Below, in pieces: positions 30,301 to 42,300 of a DNA stretch of 64,000 nt. The DNA comes from Antedon bifida (Eukaryota; Echinodermata; Crinoidea; Comatulida; Antedonidae). Below the pieces are notes generated by a model. It was not told where the DNA came from, searched no databases, and saw only the letters and a program-made list of their open reading frames with translations. Positions within the stretch are counted from its first letter, which is position 1, and each line of letters opens with the position of its first letter. Made by a program: the position numbers and the translations under genes. The stretch spans positions 12,462,001-12,526,000 of the forward strand of contig OY727097.1 in the NCBI GenBank assembly GCA_963402885.1, read 5' to 3'.

Positions 30301-33300
30301 ACAAATAGCTGTGTAATTGCTATACTTGATATAGCCATAAATAGCACACAAATAGCTGTGCAATTGCTATACTTCATATAGCCATAAATAGCACACAAAT
30401 AGCTGTGCAATTGTTATACTTCATATAGCCATAAAATAACAAATGCTTGAAATTGCTGTACTTGATTTAGCCATAGCAAATAAATAGCTGTGTAATTGCT
30501 ATACTTGATATAGCAATAAACAGCTGTGCAATTACTATACACCATATAACCATAAATGGAAAACAAATAACTGTGCTTTACACCAGCTATAACAAACAGG
30601 CTGAAAATAGCCTTGGAATAGCTGTCTTACTGTGACATATTGGTCACTTGCATGAAACCTCAGCTACAGCTGCTATAGTAGCTATATTTCAACTATACCA
30701 TACCATGTCTGAATGTAGTCACAGTTAAAGCCAAATACTAATATAACAATTACACAATGCTACAATTAATAACTACAGAATTAGATACACTTAATACACA
30801 TTGAATAGTTGACAAGTTTTGTTTTAGGGTATACACATTAGGCGATCTACATGAAGGTGGTTATATCTTGGCGGTTTACATCTGGAGTGATGTTTTTTAA
30901 AGGGTTTGGTTCAGTTGATAGTTAAGAGATTATTAAGAGGGTTTGGTTCAGTTGATAGTTGAGATTATTTAGAGGGTTAGGTTTAGTTGACAATTCAAAA
31001 ATTATGAAAAGCGGGGATTCAGTTGATACTTGAGATTATTTAGAGGGTTAGCTTGAATTTTACGTTTATAGTATTTTTTTTCAACTTCAGAGTTTTATTT
31101 TCATGCTATCGCAAAACTTATCCACCATCTTGTTTCACCTTCTAGGAAGTCACCAGATATGGTGATGAAAAAAACTCTTTATAGTAGAATTTTACAAAAT
31201 GTTGTATTTGACCATTTTAAGGGAAATCCTTGATTTCTATTTCAAATATTTGATTTATGCACAATTAACCAGATATTATATTTAAAATTCATGCCTGTAC
31301 CTGAGCTTGAACTTAAATAAAGATTATTAACCATTTGATGTTTTCTTTAAGATAATGTATTGTATATGCATGCATTTGTCTTGCTTGTATACTATTTTTT
31401 TATATAGTACGGTACTTTTACACGTAGCATTTATACGTTGCAAATTCGGTAAGAAATTGTGGTCCTTAATATAAAATGTGCCACTAGTTCTGCAGCCAGT
31501 TATTTTGCTACAATTATCAAAGAACCTATAGATACAGTGCATTGATTGGGTAATAGAATACTGTAGTTCAATACGGTTAGTGTAATTTTGCGACGGTTGA
31601 AAACTTCAACCTTTAAGATTTTTTGTTGGAGACATTGATATACGCACTGTCATATGGAACTTTTAAAGTTAAAACAGCCCCAAATCATATATATAATATT
31701 ATGATAAAGTGGTGTTTGCGTTTGAACTACGACTAAAAATGTATCCAGGCTCCAAAATGTGTTCAGGTAATATATTTTTGCTAAATTCTTAACTATTGGT
31801 TTCATTTTGGCGTTACTGTGAGGGGATATGTTTAAAAAAATGTTTTAACAAATCAAATGGATACCTCGATCATATCTATGTAGTGTACCATTTTTATAAA
31901 ATAGTGTTGCTCTGTAGGCTACATCACACAATACAATACACAAATAGAAAAATTACCATTAAAAAAAGACATTCCCTAACATGCAGTTCTCTAAATGGTA
32001 AAAACTATTACGGAATCTATTTGTATGAGGGGTGTTGGACCGCTTCCTTGAACTTAAAAAATAGTGCATATGGGTTGGGTCTTGCAAAATGAAATGTGTT
32101 TTTTTATTAAAGTGACCTCTAATCAATCAAATTAATAAAAAAATAAATTCCCGGTAAACCATGCAACAAAGATAAAAGTGAGAATACTTTCAAAGACGTA
32201 GGCATAATGGGATGTTTAAGTCTATGCATAAAAGTCAAAACGTTGAGCATGGGCCTTTTTGATAGCCTTAGTAATAATAAATTGTCTTGCCATCTAAGAT
32301 CTCAGTGATTTATTTACAATGTCAATTCCAGATAGGTGATTTACATTTTGTGTTATAAAATGTCGAGTGTTTCACCTGCTTTGATAGAAACAATACTGTA
32401 ATGAGTTGAAAATGTAACCATATTAGTGTATTGGTAAACACATGATGTACTGCAAACCAAACTAGTGTATTTGTGCACATAATAGTAGGTGACATATGTA
32501 ATTAAGAGCGTTTTATTTGACACGAAAAAGCATGTGAAGTCATAAAATACGTACTTAATCATATAATGTAGTACATTTTGAATGTTGACATGACATGATA
32601 AACAATAAACATGTTCAACAGAGTTTAACTTAAATTTTTCTCGGGTTACTTGAATTTCGTTCTTAATTACGGTTTATTGTTTTATTTATTGTAATGCGCT
32701 GTGTTCTCTATCGATCGATATTACATAGTTTGGATGTCACGCCAAAATTGGTCCGGTCGGATCGATTTTGGTTGTAATCAAGCGCCAAAACTGGTCCGGT
32801 CGGATCGATTTGGCGTTGAAACATCCGCAAAAACAGGTCCGGCCTTTAAAATCGCTTATTTATTCTTTAAAATGTATTAAGAAGCCTGCAAACAGTTCAA
32901 GTGGATAAAGTAAACTATGCTTAAAGTAAATGTACTACATATTACCGTACAAACGAAAAGAAATTATCGAAACACTAATTAAAGAAACTCTAATCGGCTT
33001 TTGGGATATTCTATTGTTCAGTTCGTTTAAAACTAAATAGCGCCCTCTAGTAATTTTATATTATGTCTAAGATATTATGTACAAACTGAATTATGAATAC
33101 GTCTTGGGCGTATTCAATAATGATTAATAATTAGTATTATTATTTTAGGTTGTTATCATTACTGCTATCAGTATCATTTTTTTTTTGCCTTTGTAAGAAA
33201 TTACACCAGCCTTATTTTTTTTCCAGTCCACATTTTGAGGTGCAAGTGGCCACTAAGGGCCTCTTATTAATAGTATAAAACAACAACAATAATAACAATC

Positions 33301-36300
33301 GATATGGGTAGCAATACTAACATTAATAAAGATAAAAAATCGACAAACGACACCACAGTGGAACGACCGGTTCCCTCATTCACGAATTTGGTTATACGAT
33401 GAATGAACCCGAGATTCGTAATAGAAAAAAAGAGGGTAAAACAGAGATTTTTTTTTATCACCCCCACAGCTGTTCCAGAAATATAAATTAAGTGTAGCGC
33501 CCCCAACGTTTCATAGCGTTTTATGGAGTAGCGATTCCGAAAACATATTGTATACAAACCACACGAGGAACCCGGAAGCAATCAAGCATAAAATGAATGT
33601 TTTTTAATAGCCAATAAAAACAAATAAAGACTGCGAAAGCCAGAAAAATAATGAATATTCATTAGAACAACCCTGGATGAAGGTGAAAAACATGTTGTCG
33701 TCGTTTTATCACGTGGATTTTAAGCGGTAATGTAACTGAAAGTTACCCAAAATTGTACACCCAATGCCAGTTTTTTTCTCAAGTGATACTTTTAAAAAGT
33801 AGGTATAAATGTTGTTTTCCATATCAGTTTAAAAATAATTTTTTCTGTTGAATTCTTTGATTTAGTTGGATACTTTAGTTATCCTTGAATGTTTTAACAA
33901 GGTTCGTATTCATATAGCCTGGCTGGATTTTTTCCTATGCTAGCTTATAATAGGCTATGCCCAGGCCTCCTTGGGTGGTTAAAACCAGCTGTGTAAGACT
34001 AATGGCTGTTTATTTTTAACACGTAAACATGTCTATTCGGGGGCCTGAGTGACAGTTGACCTGTTATAAAGCTGATTAATTACTTGTTCCTGGTCCTAAT
34101 TAAAAATTAGGCCTAGCCTAGGCCTAAGCTATTTTAATATTCATTCATATTGGGAGGGGAGTACAGAGTAGGCCAGGCTACAGGCCTATCTAGGCCTATA
34201 CTATATATAGGCTAGGCTACATTATCAGCAGGTTAAATGCCTAGCAGCCTACCTAGCATGTCTTAGTCAAAGATCTGTAATATATTAATAGAAAGAAGCT
34301 ATAGAGTACTGTGACATTAGATATTTAATTATAAATGCATATTTCTTTCATATTTGTATATATTATTTTGATATGCAATTTCCGTTATCAATCAATAATA
34401 TATAAACCAAATTAAAATAGAATAACTTCCAAAAAATTCAATTCAATTACAATTCATATACAGTACCATTTGTTAAATATTTACAAAATCATTGTTTTAG
34501 CAATAACCAAAAAAAACACTACCATTCATACAGTATACTGTACATAATATACAATACTGTAACAATTAATTATAACAAATGTATATTTCTATCATATTTG
34601 TATTGTATATTTATTATTATTATTTTGATATGCAATCAAAATCTGAATCAGTAAATAACATCAATTTCCGTTATCAATTAATTAATATATTTAAACCAAA
34701 TTAAAATAAAATAACTTCCAAAAATTTCAATTCAATTACAATTCATATACCATTCATATACCATTTGTTAATATTTCAATTAACTGAGTGGGAAATAGCA
34801 AACTATTCCTCAACTTTTCTGCACTTGGGCCATGCTGGATCTCAGGTGAAATAAAAGTCAGATGTGACTTCATGATTGACATAAGCTGGTCAAGGTTGCT
34901 CTTTAATCCATATACCGCCCTTTTCCGGCGATTAAATTCCGAGTGGATTAATTCGCCGCCTTGCTCAGCTAAGAGTCCCACTCCTACTCTCCATTCTCTC
35001 ATGAACGGTATTGTGTGGTGCTCCAACATGTGCAATTTTGGTTGAATCACATTTGGAGCGATGCGCCTGTATTCTTTGGAGAACAGTTTTATGTAGGTTT
35101 CTGTTTTGTGAAAAAAATTGTTTTTTAAATTTTAACATTATATTTGAAAGAATATGTATTGTCTTTTGAAATGACCAAAAATCATGAATTAAATGTTAAT
35201 GTAACAAGAAAGTTTATAATGAGAATTTAAATTATACAGATGTTTGAAGAAATTAATCACACATTAAGAATAGATAAAACCAGACAAAATTCACATAATT
35301 TGGTCATCAGTTTTTGCTTACCATATTGATCTATTTCTGAATCAGTGATGCGCCTAGTATGGTTTATGCATTCATGGACATTTGTAAAGGTTTTGAATAC
35401 AGGTGTAAATGATTCCTGTATCTTGTGCAATTTTGTTTCAAGCAGTTGTTTACAGTTTGTAGGACAGTAATGCATCTGTTGCTTTAAAGTCATTGAGACA
35501 CCATCCATGAGCTTTTCTATGATGTTGAACTAAAAATAAAATGAATAGTTTAAAATAAAACATTTACAGTATGGCGAGAGTCAATCGCAAATAATTCTTA
35601 ATTTTATTACTTATTTTGCTGTGTAAAAATTAACAAACTTCACATTTTAGAAATTTTAGAATAGCATCAATACAATGGGTATTTACTACATTAATGTTGA
35701 TTTAAGTTTGCGGGACACTTTCATTTGATTTTGCCGTGCAAACCTTCTAACAATATATTACTACAATGTTAGAAAAGTAAATTTTATAAAAAAAACAAGT
35801 ATCCTTTTTTATTGATTTTTTTTATTAGTTACTCACTTTGCATGCTCTGTATACATGGTTTCCCACAAAACTTTTTCCGTGGTACTGCTGTCGAGGAATT
35901 TTATTTTTCCTCAACACCTCGTCTATTTTTGTACATAGAGGTCCAGTTCCAAATTTTATCTCTTGGTTCATAGTACTTCGCTATAAAAATTTATAAAAGA
36001 AATATAGCATTAATTTTTCTATTTAGTATTGTATGTTTTAGACATAATTTTAAATTTTAAAGGTGTATACTGTAGTACTGACCAAGTCTTTGACCTCTTG
36101 TTCTTTCAGATTTATTCTGTGGCCAGTCTCTGCAATCTCTGCAATCTTGTTATGCTGTTTTGTCACAAGTGACACTGAGAGCTCGTTTCTTAAATCCTCA
36201 AGATTCTCTTCTAAAGACTGGATTTTAATCATTGTAGCATTTCGATGCGCTGCAGCTTCTGATATGCTTTTCTCGAAGTCTGCTAGATGATCACCTGAGA

Positions 36301-39300
36301 TTAAACAATATTGGTCAATCAAATAAATTTCAATCTGCATAAAAAATGAGCATCAAAATTAGTATATTTAAAAAATGTTAATGATAATATATGGATAATT
36401 CATAGAAAAATAAGTTTCAGCCAAAGGTTTGTTTATTATGCATAAAAACAGCAGGATAAACAATTTCGAAATTCACTAAATTCTATGCTCAAAGGGACAA
36501 TTTATATTTAAAAAGCAACTTGACCAATTGAGTTTATTTAATGTCAATGTAAAGTTGAAACAACATTTGAAGTTACCAGTCAAGATTTCACCATCCTGTC
36601 GCATGTTAAAAATTATAACATCAAGATTGTGCACGTCTTTTTCCAGCATATCATAGAGTTTCTTAAACAACCCAAGAGAAATGTGTAATGCTGGTATTGA
36701 CACCTGGAAAAATAGTTGATTGGGGAAATATTTAATAAAGAGGTATATTTATAAATTACTGTAACAATTGTTTGTTTTGACAGTTATTTTATACTAACAT
36801 TGTTATTTAATATGGAAGTACAAACACACATTTCATTGTTTGGAGTGTGTATTAAACTTTCTAAATTGAGATTTTAATTAATTTTGAATTTAACCTAACA
36901 TAAACACTGGGGACCTGTGCTGTTCTGATTATTTACCTACCCTGTTTAATTCGATGTCTACCAGGTATGGCCTAACAACGCTGTGCGATATTGTTTTGCT
37001 TTTTTTTTTGTCACTTCCATGGTCTACAAAAGACTTGTAGTCACGATTGTAGGTCTTCAGACATCTACAGGCTTGAGGAACATTGTTGGTTCTAATGTCA
37101 TCTTGATTGCAAAAACAATAGATGCAACTGTACTTTCCTTTTAAAAAAATCAATTTTTAAATCTACATAATATATATAGTACTTCAGTTTTGTGTACCAA
37201 TTCCAAACAATGAGAGCTAAATGAAACTGGAAATTGTACTTACCATTTGGGCCAACAAGTCCATATACCTTTGACAAAAAATCATAATCCCCAAAAAAGA
37301 ATAGGCGGATATTGTGAGTTCTGTAAAATGAGAAGTTATTTTCATTCAATTACCATGAATTCTAGTGTAATTAATTACATTAATCATAATTAAAGATATA
37401 CAAATTATGTAAAATTTTCAAATTAAGTTGCATATTATAATTATGTAGCTCTGCTATACTTAAGTCAGTGTTACTCATTCCAATATTATACTACTGTATT
37501 TAATATTACTTTTTGGTCTTTGGTGAGGTCCACTGTTTTCCATCTAAATCCATGACTTCATCAAGAACCAGTTTCAAGCCTTTTTCGACATTAACTATAA
37601 AATCTGGTGCTTGGAATGCTAAAATGACAATAATATTGTGCAGTGCATTGGGTTTAGGTAAACTGCAAATTTGAACTTCAAATTTAGTGGTATCACCACC
37701 CTTGTCTCCTCCAAACTTGAGAAATATGTCTCCATCTTTGAAGAAGTTCAATTCATCAGACCTACAAAATTAAAATTGCTTGTTAATTTTTGGTACTTGA
37801 TTATTTTGTTAAAATATTAAATGTAATTTAACTCTTCCCTGACTAGATGTGTAATTATTTTATTCTTATATTTATACCACATGCCCTCTATTATAGTATA
37901 TATAATATGTGCCAATAATACAGTACTGATGTATGAAATAGGTTTGTTTAAAAATAACAAAAAATGTTACATACATATCATATTTGTTTAGGTAGTCATA
38001 GATTAGTTCTTTGATTTTGGTTAGTCGGACTACTGCAACCTCCTCCAAAACAAGACCTCCTATAGATGTGGCTCCATCTTGTTTGACAAACATGTATTCC
38101 ATAGAATCTACTATGTGATCACCAATAATCTGTTCTTGGCAAATGCGCATTTGCCTTTCAGAAGCCAAAACTCCTGGGCAAAATCTATATTTAAAAACAA
38201 AAAATGTATATACAGTACTGATTAATTATAGTTTTTATAGTCAATTGAATTCTAAATTCAATTTAAAAAAAGTAAACTGTTGACTGAATAATAGTAAACA
38301 GTGGTGGCACCAGGATTTGCTGGACGGAGGGGCTGTGTGGCCCGACAGAGGTCCACATACCCGACACGAAAAGCAATAATAAAATAAATTACCTCCGCAG
38401 TGCTCGTTGCTGGCTCCAATTTATGCGGCAGGCATTCATGATTGCCAAACATCTTTGTGGGTCCATTTTCTCTTCAGTACTGGTAACACTAACAGTTGTT
38501 GTGCACTCCGATTGTTTAACAATGTTTATTGGCTGAATTTGATAAAATAAAATATTTGTATGATTTATCAAATAATAATGTATATGAGTGGATCAAGAGT
38601 GTAGGCCTACATTATGATAAATTTAAATTAATTGTAATGGGTTAAAAAACTCACCCGTCCTCGAGTCATAAGTGACACTTTCTTGTTATTCATAAGGTCT
38701 TTCCGTACTATGTTGTGTGCCATGCTTTTCAATTCTTTTGGCCAAACCTCATTTGTTTGGGCAGTACATGTAATTTCTTCAACTGCACTTATAATTTTGG
38801 TGAATGCCTGTTCTTTAAACGTTTTGCAAACATGATTAGGGGTTTCTGACCACACTAATTGTACTTTACATTGTTTGCATTGCAAAGGGACTCGTTTAAG
38901 CGATTGTTCTACAATAAGTGGAACTGGTTTGAGATCTTTGTCATTGACAATTTTGCTACAGTTATAACAATCAATTGATTCTCGTCCTACTGCCTTAAAC
39001 AATTTTTTTATGCAAAATGTACAAAAAAAATGTTGACAAGGTGTCTGCTGGCTGTCAATTGACAACAAATTATTACAGATCTGACATTCATACACTTGAT
39101 TATCATCATTTTCAACAATTTCAAATTGAGGGTTTAGTAGCAAGTGCTCATGGGTGGGAATAAAACTGCCAGTAGTATTGCTTCTGTTTTCGGGGAACTT
39201 GTATTTCTTCTTTTTTTTTGTCTTTTGTGAGATTCACTCACTTTTATTTCATTCTTTACAATTGTTACAATAATCTATATCAATTTTGTTTCAGTAGAAA

Positions 39301-42300
39301 ACTATCTCTGCAGCTTAAAGTTGTTTTTTTTGTTTTTCTTATTTTTACTATTTTACATGTATAAAAAGTTAAAGCATTTAAAAAATAGACAAAAGTTATA
39401 TAAAAATATACATCACATAATATAGGTTCACAATTGCCATTACAACATCACAAAATAAAATATACTGTAACTCATATAGCACCCGTAAATAAAACTAGTA
39501 AGGTAGAAACCATACTAGAATACTAAGTATTGTGTCGTAATAATATTTTCTCGTGTTTTTAGCCTGTTATTGTTTAACAACATTTTTAAATTGCTAAAAT
39601 AATATTTTTTACTTTTTCCCATTTTTTTATGCTTTCCTCTCTTTTATACACTATATCACATTCCATTCTGAATAGAATTCCTTGTTTAAAAGATTTCCAT
39701 AAATTAAAATAACTTTTATTTGTAACATCAGCAAGTATCTTTTGTTTATAAACCGTGAAAGCAGCAAATGTATATATAAAATCAGTAAGAATATTTCTTG
39801 TTCCAATTACCAGATTTTGAAAAGACATGTTTGTATGATTGGTACCTTTTAAAACAATCTCTATTTTTGTCCAAAAACCTTGAATAAATTTACAAGTAAA
39901 AAACATATGCTCCTCATCTTGTACCTCTCCACATCTACCACATATATTAGTATCTTTTAGTTTCCAGATAAACAACCTTTTGTTTGTTGCTAAAATTCTA
40001 TTTAACAGTTTGTAATTAAAGTGTATTAATTTTTTATCTTTCATTTTACAGACTTTAGATAACCAACATGACTTCCAATCAATATTCAAATTATGAAAAT
40101 ATTTTTCCCATTTTCCTTGACAAACCGGAGGGACAAACATTTCCTCCACAAAACAGAGATAAATACTCTTTGTTGTGATGTCCTTATATCTATTCTTAAT
40201 GACATTTTCTGTTATATTATAATAACAATTTTCCTCGTATTTGATTATAGTTTTCCATTGTATTGGTATCGCTTTTAATAAGCACATGTATTCATTTAAC
40301 CAGTTTGCTTTATACTTTAATTTTACCAACAATTCTTTTGAAGTTATGAATCTATTTTCTTTTATAATATCCTTCACTAAAATAATGCCACATTCAATCC
40401 AATGTTTATAACATAGTGATTGGTTTTTAAGTTGTATTAACTTATTACCCCACAACTGTTCATTCATTATATCATCATATGTGTCTACACTTCTTTTACA
40501 GCAATTATTATACTTTATGCATGCTTTCAACATACTCTCATAAAACATAGGCATTTTATGTATAAAGTGGTTTTCATCTGTCATGTTAAAAAGAATATTT
40601 TCTGAACATAAATTATTAATATAAAATTTTGGAATTAATTTCCATTTTGCTTCATCTTCATGTAACAACCTTTTTAGCCATGTGACATTAAGTGCTTTTG
40701 TATGTAATTTAAAATCTGGCATTTTAATTCCACCTTCGTTTAGGTTTCCAATTAAGGTTTTCCTTTTTATTTTTTCAGATTTTTTACTCCATAAAAATGT
40801 ATAACTTTGTTTGTTAACTATGTCATAAACATACTTTGGTACAGTAATAATATTTGCATTGTATGTAAGTTTTGCTAGTGCAAGTGACTTCAATATAATT
40901 ACTTTCCCATAAAGTGTTAAATTTCTAGAACTCCATAATTTCAAAATCTTTTCAAAATCAACCAGTTTATCACTCCAATTTTTAGTTTCACAAGTCTTGT
41001 AATCATATCCCACATATATTCCTAATATCTTTATCGGCTTTTTTTCCCAACATAAATCAAGTGGTTTATCACTTCTATTTTTCCATTTACCCATCCACAT
41101 AGCTTTTGATTTATGTTTGTTTAATTTCAAGCCTGACATTTCACAAAATTCTTCCACAGTTTTAACCGCTGTATGAAGACTCTTTTCATTACCAACATAA
41201 AGTATTGTGTCATCAGCTAACTGACTTATTCTAGCTTCGACATTTACATTTGGTAATTTAATTCCCTTGTAAATATTACTATTTCTTATATTAGAAGCCA
41301 TTATTTCGACCACAAGTATAAATAAAAGTGCCGACAGCGGACACCCTTGCCGAATGCCTCTTTCCATTCTGATGTTTTCTGATACCCATCCATTATTAAT
41401 TGTGACACTCTCTACTCTTGTATTTCTTCAGCCTTCGACCAGGTCTTGATTGTTGACTGAACAAGTAGCACGCCAAGCATTTGTCTCCATGGTCTTTGAA
41501 ATTAAATGGTGTTATGTTGTGTCCACCAAGTGCGCTAATGTGACAGCTTGCACATAGCCATTTAAGATTTGGATCCAAATTATATTCATAAGTGTACTTT
41601 ACATCTTTTATTTTAAATTTTTTTCCGCAACAGTAGCAAAGGGAACTCAATGCCCTCTCGTGGAACTCCATTACTGTATATGAAATAAAATATAATATAA
41701 AAAATATTAAATAAAAATAGCTCCGCAGTTTATCTGTGAAATATATTTGTAATTGTATGTGTAATTTTTATTAAGGCCTATATTATAGTTACAGTAATGA
41801 CTGTCACTCAGTCACACCAGCTAGCCTAAAAATGCACCAGGAAAGCAATAATTATTATTATAAACACATGCCATTAATTATTTGATAACAGTTATAATGA
41901 TTAAATTTAGGATTAGGATAATTAAAGGTTTTACTACTACGAATTTTCTATGTTTGGGCCTAGCTTCTTCCTAGGCCCACATTACTGTCAAGTTTATCGC
42001 CGGCGTCAACGCACTTTCTAAGCCTATCGCCAAACCGTTTTCTCGCCGATAACAATAACAATGTATAAAGGGGTTGCAAAATATGCGAGTTTTACTAAAA
42101 ACTGAACCAGGCTATATTAACATAACTTGTATTATTTTATTTATATAATAATGATGGCCTATATTCTACTTCGTTTTTTTTCTAAAAAAATGAATTATAT
42201 CCAAAAAATAAGTAAAGAATACAATGATATTTTCTACTTACGATTGTTTACTATTTCATTACACAGTTTATCTCGACTTCCTGGTTTATGTGTGGGAGAT

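Larger units (their letters stand above)
20265..32725. repeat. Segmental duplication, left copy
   Basis: The copy starts at TTTAGTTTTTCAGACACCAC and ends near ATATTACATAGTTTGGAT. It aligns in the same order with 47687-57085: the pre-exon segment, ankyrin exon 23025-23123, LINE-A, the CCGACCGACC repeat zone, LINE-B and the 31.64-32.72 kb tail. Differences are mostly insertions and deletions: left-only 28.86-31.6 kb, and right-only insertions at 48.19-48.44 and 49.48-49.81 kb. Confidence 0.85.

Noticed and set aside
33267-33581. 104-codon minus-strand frame
   Set aside because: No motif, lies in spacer next to tandem repeats, and codon content is not different from background.
38298-38370. GC-rich patch in intron 2 of the RAG1-like gene as an extra exon
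   Set aside because: No phase-compatible splice sites join it to its neighbours; the chain is already in frame without it. It looks like a repeat fragment.
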